A stretch of DNA of 32,851 bases from an uncultured archaeon. GTDB lineage: Archaea; Nanobdellota; Nanobdellia; Woesearchaeales; CAIVOO01. The notes under the pieces were generated by a model. That model did no database searches. It worked only from the letters and a program-made list of their open reading frames with translations, and was not told the DNA's origin. Positions 9,199 to 17,228 of the stretch are shown piece after piece; positions within the stretch are counted from its first letter, which is position 1; the number at the start of each line of letters is the position of its first letter. The position numbers and the translations under genes were made by a program. The DNA lies in assembly GCA_903907555.1 (NCBI GenBank), contig CAIVOO010000042.1, forward strand, positions 1 to 32,851, in the 5' to 3' direction.

Positions 9199-10085
9199 TT
9201 TTAGGTCTTCAGATGGGGATGTTTAGAAACGAACCTTGGAAAGAATCCATAGACCATTTTATCATGCTTGCCAAAGAATGCTCGCTTAATGCCTGCGAAC
9301 TTCATTTAGATGGGAGTTTATACAAATCTGCGATAAAAATAGGAGACAAGCATCAAGCAGATTACATTGTTGAGAATATGCGGCCAATCGTGAAAAAATT
9401 AGGAGTTCATCTGCCTTTTTTCAGATTAGGCCCTGTTTCAAAGAATAAAAAGTTGGCACAAGCCAGCAAAAAAATTCTTGAAGATTCTATTATGTTTGCA
9501 TCAAAAATCAATGCAGATTATGTAGTTTTCCATGGGAGACAAGAAAAATCATCAAAAAAAAGCAGTTATGAAATATGGCTGAAGATGATTAATCATCTAT
9601 CAAATCTTGCAGATAAAAAAGGATTGATATTCTGCCTTGAAAATGCAGACGATATCAAAGATGTTGGAGAAATAAGAAAGATTTTGGGCAAAACTTCGAA
9701 TAGAACGAAAATTTGCCTTGATACAGGACACCTCTACGAAAGGGAATATTCAAACATGGGTTTAAGAAGATATTTTTATATCTTAAACGACCGTTTATTC
9801 CCTAGCCCATTTAAATTAAGATCTGGCCTTCCGATTAAGAACTATGAAAGCATTTCAGAAGTTTTAGAACTGTTCAGGAAGAGAATAGGATGCATTCATA
9901 TCCATAATAATGATGGTGTAAAATCCCATGTGCCCATAAATGAAGGTAAGATAGATATGAAAACCTTAAGTAAGAGCAGAGATTTTCTGAAGGAAGTTCC
10001 AATAATCCTTGAGGCAGATTATAGGGACAGGAGCATCAGCACCATAAAAAAGGACATAATGCTTGTTCAGGAGATGCTATCATGA
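9195..10085 (+). CDS. Sugar phosphate isomerase/epimerase-like TIM-barrel protein
   Basis: This is a 296-residue protein of the xylose isomerase-like TIM-barrel (AP endonuclease family 2) superfamily. Conserved strand ends are visible in order: VVFHGR, FCLENADD, CLDTGHL, CIHIHNNDG with HVPINEGKID, and ILEADY. Together they supply the usual Glu/Asp/His metal ligands. Members either isomerise or epimerise sugars or act on DNA; its place between a GT4 enzyme and a radical SAM enzyme inside a glycan operon favours a sugar role, but the substrate cannot be read from the sequence. It is coupled by ATGA to both neighbours. Confidence 0.78.
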   Translation: MILGLQMGMFRNEPWKESIDHFIMLAKECSLNACELHLDGSLYKSAIKIGDKHQADYIVENMRPIVKKLGVHLPFFRLGPVSKNKKLAQASKKILEDSIMFASKINADYVVFHGRQEKSSKKSSYEIWLKMINHLSNLADKKGLIFCLENADDIKDVGEIRKILGKTSNRTKICLDTGHLYEREYSNMGLRRYFYILNDRLFPSPFKLRSGLPIKNYESISEVLELFRKRIGCIHIHNNDGVKSHVPINEGKIDMKTLSKSRDFLKEVPIILEADYRDRSISTIKKDIMLVQEMLS

Positions 10086-11179
10086 AAAAGATAGTCAGGA
10101 TTTCCAATATGCTGCTTGGGAAAAAAGTAGAATATCTTTATGATGGCATTGTATTCTCAGCAAAACCAACTATAAAGAGAGTTACAAATTATTTGTTAAG
10201 CAGGATTGAACACAAATTAAGGATAAATAAGCCGTATTCATACCCTGTCGGGCTTCAGCTTGAGCCGACGACAAACTGCCAGCTTTCATGCCCTTTATGC
10301 CCGAGACAAAAGGATGTAAGATTAAACGGGCCTAGAGATATGGAATGGGATAATTACGAAAAGCTGATGAGCGAGATAGGGCCGTATCTCACCCACATAG
10401 CATTCTGGCAGTGGGGAGAGCCTCTTTTGCATCCAAAAATAAGCAGGATGATAAAACTCGCACATGATTACGGCATTATTACTGCAATCAGCACAAATGC
10501 ACAGACTGATTTAAGTGAAAATGATATTTCAAAACTCATAAAATCAGGGCTTGACATGATTATCATTTCGATGGATGGGGTATCTGAAAAAACATACAAG
10601 AAATTCAGGAATGGAGGGAATGTCGAGAAAGTTAAGAATTTTACAAAGAAAATTGCAAAGGCAAAAAAAGATTTGCATAGCAAAACTCCTTTAGTTAATG
10701 TGCGTTGCATTGCAACAAGACATAATGAAGGCGAAATCGAGAAAGTAAAGAATTTTGCCACAAATGCTGGCGCAGATATTTTCTCAATAAAGGGCGTAAG
10801 CCTGTATCATGATGCAAGTCCTGAAAATCCTGATTTGCCTGAAAACAAAGCCTACAGGACCTATCAATACAGGGGAAAACATGAAGCAGAGCAGTATCGA
10901 AAGATGCCGAATTATTGCTGCAAACCCTGGGCTTATCCGACATTGAGAAACAATGGGAATTTGTTGATGTGCGAATGCGATCATCATATGGAACAATTGG
11001 TTGGAAATGTCTTTAAGGAAAGTTCATTCAGAAAAGTTTGGCAGAATAAAAAAGCTCAAGAAATACGCAGGAAATTTTCGAGGAGCGGAAAAATCGATTT
11101 AAGCTTCTGCAGGAGATGCAGGTATAAAATTGATGATGCGATGCGTGAGGTTGAGAATCTTAAGAAGGAGATAGAATAA
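10082..11179 (+). CDS. Radical SAM protein with SPASM-type C-terminal domain
   Basis: This is a radical SAM enzyme of 365 residues. The cluster motif is CxxxCxxC (Cys66, Cys70, Cys73, in TTNCQLSCPLCPRQK). The later GEPLLHP and IIISMDGVSEKTYKKFR are standard strand motifs of the family. The C-terminal region has further cysteines in the SPASM/twitch pattern: Cys279/280, 297, 299, 343 and 346, probably binding an auxiliary iron-sulfur cluster. Family members dehydrogenate or rearrange sugars, cofactors or peptides. The pairing with the sugar isomerase-like gene (4-base overlap) suggests a sugar substrate. No peptide precursor gene is seen nearby. Confidence 0.85.
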   Translation: MKKIVRISNMLLGKKVEYLYDGIVFSAKPTIKRVTNYLLSRIEHKLRINKPYSYPVGLQLEPTTNCQLSCPLCPRQKDVRLNGPRDMEWDNYEKLMSEIGPYLTHIAFWQWGEPLLHPKISRMIKLAHDYGIITAISTNAQTDLSENDISKLIKSGLDMIIISMDGVSEKTYKKFRNGGNVEKVKNFTKKIAKAKKDLHSKTPLVNVRCIATRHNEGEIEKVKNFATNAGADIFSIKGVSLYHDASPENPDLPENKAYRTYQYRGKHEAEQYRKMPNYCCKPWAYPTLRNNGNLLMCECDHHMEQLVGNVFKESSFRKVWQNKKAQEIRRKFSRSGKIDLSFCRRCRYKIDDAMREVENLKKEIE

Positions 11180-11180
11180 A

Positions 11181-12299
11181 ATGAAAGAAATAGAAATTAC
11201 TCAATTTCCTGAAAAACTTCCTGGAAGCTTTTGGGGCATCACAACATTTTACAATCCTCAAAGGTACAAGAACAAGATAGAGAATTACAGGAAATTCAGG
11301 AACTCGATCAAAAAGCAAGGATTGAAGCTGCTGACTGTGGAGCTGGCTTTTGGAAATGACGATTTCGAGCTTAAGCATAATGAAGCAGATAAAATCGTGA
11401 GAGTCAGGTGCAATTCTGTGATGTGGCAGAAGGAAAGGCTTCTGAATATCGGCCTGAAAAATCTGCCTGAAGACTGCGATAAGATTGCATGGCTTGATGC
11501 AGACATCATTTTCTTGAATAAGAATTGGGTGAGCGAAACATCAAAACTGCTTGAAGATTACGCTATTGTGCAGCCGTTCTCCTGCTGCGTGAGGCTTCCG
11601 AAAGGAAATCCGAAGCTTAATCTTGCAGTCCTGGAAGAAGGAAGGTTGGAGGGAGAAAAGCAGAAGGGTGTTGTTTTCGCTTTTATAAGTTCTCACGGCC
11701 TGAAGTCATTTAATGATTTTGTCAAGTTTCATCCAGGCTTTGCGTGGGCCGGCAGAAAGAAGATTTTTGATGAGCTCGGGTTTTATGACAAGCTGGTGGC
11801 TTCCACGTCATCAGATACATTGATGGCGTTCTCTTTCTTGAAAAATTTGTTCAAATTCAACTTAAGGATATATCATGGAAAAATAAAAAGCGATTCAGAA
11901 GCATGGTCTGGCAAGATGTATGAAAAAACGTCTGGAAGCGTTTACTATGATGACGGCACAGTATTGCACCTTTTTCACGGCTCGATGAACAACAGGCTTT
12001 ATGGCGAAGTTGACAAGCTGATGTCTGAATGTAATTACGATCCAAATAAGGACATCAAGCTGAATAAGAGCTGCTGCTGGGAGTGGACAGGAAACAACAA
12101 GGCGCTTGAGGCAAAAGTCAAGAACTATTTCAAAACCCGGAATGAGGAAGGCAAATTGCACAGGGATTTTATGAATGTCTTTTTTGACGACAAAAGGAAA
12201 ATATTGCTGAGAATCGACAGGCAGATTGGCTTGTTCGGAAGATTTCTGAAACGTCATTCTCCGCGATTGTATTTCTTACTGAAGCGGTTCAAAAAATGA
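11181..12299 (+). CDS. GT-A-type glycosyltransferase with shared C-terminal tail
   Basis: This is a putative GT-A-fold glycosyltransferase of 372 residues. The DxD-type motif is LDADIIF at about 105-111, preceded by the donor-side sequence MWQKERLLNIGLKNLP. Later, HPGFAWAGRKKIFDELGFYD and HLFHGSMNNR fit the acceptor-side His/Gly elements of GT2/GT7-like enzymes. The exact CAZy family is not recognised. Residues 345-372 form the tail DRQIGLFGRFLK...PRLYFLLKRFKK, which recurs at the end of five other proteins in this operon. It follows the radical SAM gene by one base and overlaps the GT10-FkbM gene by ATGA. Confidence 0.72.
   Translation: MKEIEITQFPEKLPGSFWGITTFYNPQRYKNKIENYRKFRNSIKKQGLKLLTVELAFGNDDFELKHNEADKIVRVRCNSVMWQKERLLNIGLKNLPEDCDKIAWLDADIIFLNKNWVSETSKLLEDYAIVQPFSCCVRLPKGNPKLNLAVLEEGRLEGEKQKGVVFAFISSHGLKSFNDFVKFHPGFAWAGRKKIFDELGFYDKLVASTSSDTLMAFSFLKNLFKFNLRIYHGKIKSDSEAWSGKMYEKTSGSVYYDDGTVLHLFHGSMNNRLYGEVDKLMSECNYDPNKDIKLNKSCCWEWTGNNKALEAKVKNYFKTRNEEGKLHRDFMNVFFDDKRKILLRIDRQIGLFGRFLKRHSPRLYFLLKRFKK
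12213..12296 (+). other. Shared 28-residue C-terminal tail, copy 1
   Basis: This encodes residues 345-372 of the GT-A-type enzyme: IDRQIGLFGRFLK, RHS, PRLYFLLKRFKK. Best matches are the tails encoded at 15237-15317 and 16199-16282. The consensus is DRxxGLxGxxLK, three variable residues, then PxLYxxLKRxxK. Confidence 0.75.
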
Positions 12300-14326
12300 A
12301 AATGAATACCAAACCAAAAATAAAAATCAATTTCATGTGCCAGCCTCCTGCAAATTATTATATACAATATTTTTTCATGAACCTTCTGAAAAAAGATTAT
12401 GATATCGTCCTTTCAAATAAACCAGATTATGTCATATATTCCGAATTTGACGGTAAGAATTTACACCCTGTCGCTTATAAAAGTGAGTGCGTGAAAAGCA
12501 TCGACACAAAAATGGGTTTGGTTGGACATTTTATAAAAAAATGCAGTTTTCCGCTTTACTCTGTGCTCAAAAAAATCTCCTTGCCAGTAACAAGCAGGAT
12601 TAAGAACAATCAACAGGTTGTGCCGCTGAAAATGCCAAAATTATACGGACCTTTCAAAAAGATTTTCTATGCTATCGAAAACTGCAGGCCTGAAATGGAC
12701 AAATGCAACTGGGCTTTCACTTTTGACTATGATGAGGAACTTAATGATCCAAAGCATTTGAGAATCCCTTTATACGCCATTGTTGTGGACGAGGAGCTTG
12801 TCAAGCACAATGTCAATGCGGAAAAAATTACTGCAGAGAAAAATAAATTCTGCAATTTCGTATACTCGAACAATGTGGAGTTCAGGAATAATTTTTTCCA
12901 TAAACTGAATAAATACAAAAAAGTGGAATCATGGGGAAAGTGCTGCAATAACATGGGCAAGCTTCTTCCAGGAGGCAATTGGGGCAAAAGGCATAATAAT
13001 GCAAGCGTGAAGTTTTATAAGAAAAAAGATTTTCTTAAACAATACAAATTTACAATCGCTTTCGAGAATAGTTCGTACCCGGGATATACCACAGAAAAAA
13101 TTACTGAGCCGATGCTTGCAAACAGCATACCTATTTATTGGGGGAATCCTCTTGTAAGCAGAGATTTTAATACAAAAAGCTTTCTGAACTATCACGACTT
13201 TGAAAGCCAGGCTAGAAATAAATTTCCTGATTTTATTTTGAAAATTCCTGGAATCAAGTCAGTTATTAATAAGATAATAGCTGAAAAAGCCACAAGTAAC
13301 CTCATAAAGAGGATTATAGAGATAGATAACAATGATGAGCTGTATGAAGAGTACCTCAAGCAGCCATGGTACAACAATAATAAGCCATCGAAATACGTCG
13401 ACAAGAAGATTTTGATAAAAAGGTTTCATGAAATCTTTGATAAAAATCTTAAGATTAAGAAAATTGATTCTGGAAGCCTGAATGCCAAATTTTATGTTAG
13501 AAATAATGTTGACAAATATATTATTGATGAGATATGGAAAAATAATGAATACAGCATGTTTCCTGATTTTGACATTAAAAAAGATGATGTGGTTATAGAT
13601 ATAGGAGCCAATGTTGGGGCGTTTACGGTTTATGCCTCGCTGCTCGCAAAAGAAGTTTTTGCTTTTGAGCCTGAAAAAGAGAATTATGAAATGCTGAGAA
13701 AAAACATCCAGCTGAACAGTTTAAAGAATGTTAATCTATTCAATTCAGTGGTATCCAGCGTCTCTGGCAGGATAAAGCTCTATCTTACCAATATACCTTG
13801 CTCGTACGGAATTTTTAAGATGGGCAATTCGCTGGCTGATGCTGATGTAAAGTCCGTTACATTGAAGGAAATATTTGACAGCAACAAGATTACCCGCTGC
13901 AATTTACTGAAAATAGACACAGAAGGTTCTGAATATGACATCCTGGCTTCATTGCCTAAGGAGTATTTCGGTCTGATAGACAGGATTGTTCTGGAATACC
14001 ACGATGTATTAATGGCTGATGTGTCAAAAAAATTAATAAAGTTTTTATCGCAGAATAATTATGACATAAAAACTGTGCCAACAAATGATGGCTTAGGCTT
14101 GATATATGCCAGAAGGATTGCCAATTCGCACAGTAAGTTTTATTATCCTTGTGCGCTGTCCAGGTTTGCTTGTCAAAAATACAGTCTAACATTTGATAAT
14201 TATTTTAGCGACTTTTATAAAAATAAAGTGCGAAAAAATGTTGATAGGATTATCGGAATAATAGGATTATCAATAAAAAAACTACATCCGAAATTATACC
14301 ATCAACTAAAAAAACTCAAGGATTGA
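12296..14326 (+). CDS. GT10 fucosyltransferase-like / FkbM-family methyltransferase fusion
   Basis: This is a two-enzyme fusion of 676 residues. Residues about 10-400 are a GT10 (alpha-1,3/4-fucosyltransferase-like) domain with FENSSYPGYTTEKITEPML from residue 256 and the following IPIYWGNPLV, the family signature. Residues about 415-620 are an FkbM-type O-methyltransferase with motif I VIDIGANVGAF (Asp435), FAFEPEKENYEML and LLKIDTEGSEYDIL. The reaction expected is addition of a fucose-like sugar followed by O-methylation; the order is inferred. Two copies of the operon's 28-residue tail occur: one at the C-terminus (649-676), one inside the GT10 part (69-96), in a region where short bacterial GT10 enzymes have only a brief loop. 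The sequence is AT-rich. Confidence 0.87.
   Translation: MKMNTKPKIKINFMCQPPANYYIQYFFMNLLKKDYDIVLSNKPDYVIYSEFDGKNLHPVAYKSECVKSIDTKMGLVGHFIKKCSFPLYSVLKKISLPVTSRIKNNQQVVPLKMPKLYGPFKKIFYAIENCRPEMDKCNWAFTFDYDEELNDPKHLRIPLYAIVVDEELVKHNVNAEKITAEKNKFCNFVYSNNVEFRNNFFHKLNKYKKVESWGKCCNNMGKLLPGGNWGKRHNNASVKFYKKKDFLKQYKFTIAFENSSYPGYTTEKITEPMLANSIPIYWGNPLVSRDFNTKSFLNYHDFESQARNKFPDFILKIPGIKSVINKIIAEKATSNLIKRIIEIDNNDELYEEYLKQPWYNNNKPSKYVDKKILIKRFHEIFDKNLKIKKIDSGSLNAKFYVRNNVDKYIIDEIWKNNEYSMFPDFDIKKDDVVIDIGANVGAFTVYASLLAKEVFAFEPEKENYEMLRKNIQLNSLKNVNLFNSVVSSVSGRIKLYLTNIPCSYGIFKMGNSLADADVKSVTLKEIFDSNKITRCNLLKIDTEGSEYDILASLPKEYFGLIDRIVLEYHDVLMADVSKKLIKFLSQNNYDIKTVPTNDGLGLIYARRIANSHSKFYYPCALSRFACQKYSLTFDNYFSDFYKNKVRKNVDRIIGIIGLSIKKLHPKLYHQLKKLKD
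12500..12583 (+). other. Internal copy of the shared tail motif in the GT10 domain
   Basis: Residues 69-96 of the fusion protein read IDTKMGLVGHFIKK followed by CSFPLYSVLKKISL. This matches the C-terminal tail of neighbouring enzymes at the leading Ile-Asp, the Gly-Leu-x-Gly, the Ile/Leu-Lys, the Leu-Tyr and the Leu-Lys-Lys positions. It lies between DYVIYSEFDGKNLHP and FYAIENCRPEMDKC, which are adjacent in shorter GT10 enzymes such as the Helicobacter pylori protein as I recall it, so it looks like an insertion. Confidence 0.6.
14240..14323 (+). other. Shared 28-residue C-terminal tail, copy 2
   Basis: This encodes residues 649-676 of the GT10-FkbM fusion: VDRIIGIIGLSIK, KLH, PKLYHQLKKLKD. 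It follows the methyltransferase domain, so it is not part of the GT10 fold. Confidence 0.72.
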
Positions 14327-14327
14327 A

Positions 14328-15320
14328 ATGAAAAAAAATCTTATAGTGACATTGGCAAATGAACCTTTCTTGGATCAGGCTAAACAAGTTTTTTCCAGCA
14401 TCTATTGGAATGCAGGCTGGAAAGGGGACTACATGCTTCTGGCGCATGATGTTCCTGAAAGAAAGCTGGCGTGGTTCAGGGAGAAAGGCATTTTAGTGAG
14501 AAAATGCAAGCCTATATTCAAGAATGCAGGAATGCCATTGGAAGTTTTACTTAGCAAATATTATCTTTTCAAACCCGAGTTCAAGAAATGGAATGCAGTG
14601 GTTTTTCTTGACGCGGATACAATGGTGAATGCCTCCCTTGACGGGCTTACAAAGGTCAGGGGATTTGCAGCCCCTGAAAGCGAGATGTTTCTGGAAAAAA
14701 TAAAAGGCCCTTTCCTGATGAGGCTGATGAACATCGATAAGGGCATATTTGAAGAATTAAAAAAAGAATACAATCTCAACAAAAGGCCTTTCTGCTCTGG
14801 CGTGATGGCTTTCAACACAGAAATAATCAAGAAGGACACATTCAAAAAATTGATCGGGCTTTACAAGAAGTACGGGATGCTTAGCGAGTGCTATGACGAA
14901 ATGGCGCTAAACCTGCTTTTTTACAGAAATTTCAAGAAAGTCCCTGACGCATACAATATTTATCCTTTCTTCTTCACATCCCGAGGAATTGAAAAAGAAA
15001 ATATGTTCGGGGCAATACTGCATTTTGTAATTGAAAAGCCCTGGATTCCTGGTGCAATATTCTACAAGGAGTGGAAGCAAAGCCTTGACAGGGCGGATTT
15101 GATAAATCTTAAAAACAGGCCGAAAGCCGCTAAAGTCTTGAGCAAAGAGGAGATTGAAAAATGTGGAAAACTTTACAACAGCATGCTCCACAAACCAAGA
15201 AACCTGAAAAAGATATTTGCAGATTCTAAAATGACAATCGACAGGCATATGGGCCTATTCGGCATTTATCTGAAGTACAGGCACAACTGGCTGTACAGAC
15301 TGCTTAAGAGGCTGAAATGA
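14328..15320 (+). CDS. GT8-like glycosyltransferase, first of a tandem pair
   Basis: This is a putative nucleotide-sugar transferase of 330 residues with a GT8-like layout. The N-terminus reads LIVTLANEPFLDQAKQVFSS. The DxD motif is FLDADTMV (Asp95 to Asp97). FCSGVMAFNTEIIKK and ILHFVIEKPW match the later GT8 elements (a 'G.M..N' motif and a final His near a Lys-Pro-Trp). It is a paralogue of the next gene, nearly identical over the first 60 residues in pattern. Residues 304-330 carry the shared tail (DRHMGLFGIYLK...LYRLLKRLK). It starts one base after the GT10-FkbM stop and overlaps the next gene by ATGA. Confidence 0.75.
   Translation: MKKNLIVTLANEPFLDQAKQVFSSIYWNAGWKGDYMLLAHDVPERKLAWFREKGILVRKCKPIFKNAGMPLEVLLSKYYLFKPEFKKWNAVVFLDADTMVNASLDGLTKVRGFAAPESEMFLEKIKGPFLMRLMNIDKGIFEELKKEYNLNKRPFCSGVMAFNTEIIKKDTFKKLIGLYKKYGMLSECYDEMALNLLFYRNFKKVPDAYNIYPFFFTSRGIEKENMFGAILHFVIEKPWIPGAIFYKEWKQSLDRADLINLKNRPKAAKVLSKEEIEKCGKLYNSMLHKPRNLKKIFADSKMTIDRHMGLFGIYLKYRHNWLYRLLKRLK
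15237..15317 (+). other. Shared C-terminal tail, copy 3
   Basis: This encodes residues 304-330 of the first GT8-like enzyme: IDRHMGLFGIYLK, YRH, NWLYRLLKRLK. The usual Pro is replaced by Asn-Trp in this copy. Confidence 0.75.
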
Positions 15321-16285
15321 AAAAAAGCCTTTTAGTAACATTGGCTGATGAACATCAGATTGATCAGGCTAAGCAGCTGTTTTCTTCTGTGTATTGGAAT
15401 TCGGGCTGGAAAGGGGATTACATGCTGCTTGCATACGGAATCCCTGAAAAAAAACTAAGATGGTTCAGAAAAAAAGGCATTTTGATAAAGAAATGCAGAC
15501 CTATTTTCAGGAATGAAAATAGATTCCGCTCAATAGTGACCTGCAAGTTCTACATGTTTGTTTTGGAATTCAAAAAATGGCAGAATGTAGTATTTCTCGA
15601 TTCTGATATCATTGTCAGAGCATCACTTGATGAACTTGCCAAAGTCAAAGGGTTTGCAGCTGTTGAAGAGAAAATCTTGGCGGATCAATTTATCTCGTTT
15701 TCCGGATCAGAACAAGATAATGTCTTATTGAGAAATTTGAAAGAAAATTATGATTTAGGCGAGATGCGATTCAATGCAGGAGTCGTGGCATTCAATACAA
15801 AAATAATAAATAAAAAAGTTTTCCCTGAATTGAAAAGACTGTTCAATTTTTACAAAAGGATAAATCTCTTGAATGACCAATCGATACTTAATTTGGTTTT
15901 CTACAAGAAATGGCAGAGGCTGCCTCTTTGCTACAATGTCTCGCCTTATCTGCTAGCTCATCCTTTTTTCATCAGAAATATAAAAAAAATTCCGGGTATA
16001 ATCTTGCATTTCATGAGCAAACGAAAGCCTTGGGATAAAGGGGACCCATTCAATAAGGAATGGAGGCGCAATCTTGAGATTGCGGAATTCATCGACGTGA
16101 ACAAGCCGGTGCCTGCAAGAGATTTTGATAAAAAAGCGATAATGAAAATTTCCAGACGCGTAAAAATAAAAATGCTTACTTATACTCCTGTAAGAATCAT
16201 GGATAGGTGGGCGGGATTATTCGGACTTGTGTTGAAGGAAAGATGCCCGAAGATTTATGAAAAACTGAAAAGATTGGCAAATTAA
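15317..16285 (+). CDS. GT8-like glycosyltransferase, second of a tandem pair
   Basis: This protein of 322 residues is a paralogue of the preceding gene: both begin with MKK, share WKGDYMLLA at about 31-39 and carry a DxD motif at residues 95-97 (here FLDSDIIV). Later motifs are FNAGVVAFNTKIINK and ILHFMSKRKPWDKG. The two have diverged strongly in the middle, where acceptor specificity usually lies, so they probably add sugars at different positions. Residues 295-322 form the shared tail (DRWAGLFGLVLK...PKIYEKLKRLAN). The start overlaps the previous stop by ATGA, and the PIG-L gene begins one base after its own stop. Confidence 0.75.
   Translation: MKKSLLVTLADEHQIDQAKQLFSSVYWNSGWKGDYMLLAYGIPEKKLRWFRKKGILIKKCRPIFRNENRFRSIVTCKFYMFVLEFKKWQNVVFLDSDIIVRASLDELAKVKGFAAVEEKILADQFISFSGSEQDNVLLRNLKENYDLGEMRFNAGVVAFNTKIINKKVFPELKRLFNFYKRINLLNDQSILNLVFYKKWQRLPLCYNVSPYLLAHPFFIRNIKKIPGIILHFMSKRKPWDKGDPFNKEWRRNLEIAEFIDVNKPVPARDFDKKAIMKISRRVKIKMLTYTPVRIMDRWAGLFGLVLKERCPKIYEKLKRLAN
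16199..16282 (+). other. Shared C-terminal tail, copy 4
   Basis: This encodes residues 295-322 of the second GT8-like enzyme: MDRWAGLFGLVLK, ERC, PKIYEKLKRLAN. Confidence 0.75.
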
Positions 16286-16286
16286 A

Positions 16287-17228
16287 ATGAATAGCTTATT
16301 CAGCAATAAAAAGAAGAAGATAGTACTGTCGCCTCATTTTGACGATTTTGCTATTTCACTAGGGGGACTTGCGTTCAAATGGTCTGCGAATGAATGTGAC
16401 GTAGAGGATGTGGTGGTATTTTCCAACTCGGAATTTGCACCTGGTTACAACATCGCTTCTGAAAAAAGGAAAAAGATAATTTCTAAATTAAGATTTCAGG
16501 AGGAGATGAATGCAACTAAAAAAATAGGCAACATTAAAATAAGATTATGCAACCAGGATGATGCTCCGATAAGAAGGCATCATGAATTGTACGGTTCATA
16601 TAATATCACTAGAAGAAAGGACAGAGAAGCAATAAATAATATATATGAATTAATCAATACATTGTTGTTTTCCAGCGATATACAATTATTTGTTCCGCTT
16701 GCAGTAAAAGAGCATGTAGACCATCTGATTGTCAGGAATGTAGTGATTAATTCTATATTAAAAAATAAAAATAAGATGAAAGCGCAGGTATTCTTTTACG
16801 AAGACCTGCCATATGCTGCGTCAGCCAATAAAGATGAGCAGAAAAAGATTGGCAGATTCATTAAAGATAATCAATTGGTTCCAATAACATATCCGATCGA
16901 TTTGGGTTCTAAATTAAAGCTTTTAGATAATTATAAATCTCAACCAATACAAGGTTATTATGACGCAATCAACCGAAGGGCTGAACAGATTCAAGAGCAA
17001 TCAAGCAAAAAAACACCTTCTGAAAAAGTATTCATGTTCTCGCCGCAGAATGCTGTTTTTAAGCATAACAGATTGTATCCCTTAGAAACTTCCTTCCTGC
17101 TAAATAAATCATGCTCGGCAAAAAGCAATGTGCAGCAATTTATTGATAAGAAAATAGGTGAAACAGGCATATTCCTGAAAAATATTTCTCCAGAATTATA
17201 CTATGCGTTAAAGCGGGTGATAAAATGA
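16287..17228 (+). CDS. PIG-L/LmbE-family deacetylase with shared C-terminal tail
   Basis: This is a zinc-dependent N-deacetylase-like protein of 313 residues. The metal and catalytic motif is SPHFDD at about 15-20 (PHPDD in the family), and the second motif is EHVDH with His143, Asp145 and His146. Family members remove acetyl groups from N-acetylglucosamine in lipid-linked or small-molecule substrates. In this operon it probably de-N-acetylates a sugar of the growing glycan. Residues 286-313 (IDKKIGETGIFLK...PELYYALKRVIK) repeat the tail of the neighbouring glycosyltransferases although the enzyme is not one of them. The gene is AT-rich and overlaps the following GT4 gene by ATGA. Confidence 0.85.
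   Translation: MNSLFSNKKKKIVLSPHFDDFAISLGGLAFKWSANECDVEDVVVFSNSEFAPGYNIASEKRKKIISKLRFQEEMNATKKIGNIKIRLCNQDDAPIRRHHELYGSYNITRRKDREAINNIYELINTLLFSSDIQLFVPLAVKEHVDHLIVRNVVINSILKNKNKMKAQVFFYEDLPYAASANKDEQKKIGRFIKDNQLVPITYPIDLGSKLKLLDNYKSQPIQGYYDAINRRAEQIQEQSSKKTPSEKVFMFSPQNAVFKHNRLYPLETSFLLNKSCSAKSNVQQFIDKKIGETGIFLKNISPELYYALKRVIK
17142..17225 (+). other. Shared C-terminal tail, copy 5 (on the deacetylase)
   Basis: This encodes residues 286-313 of the PIG-L protein: IDKKIGETGIFLK, NIS, PELYYALKRVIK. The carrier is unrelated in fold to the glycosyltransferases, so common descent of the whole proteins cannot explain the match. Confidence 0.75.
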
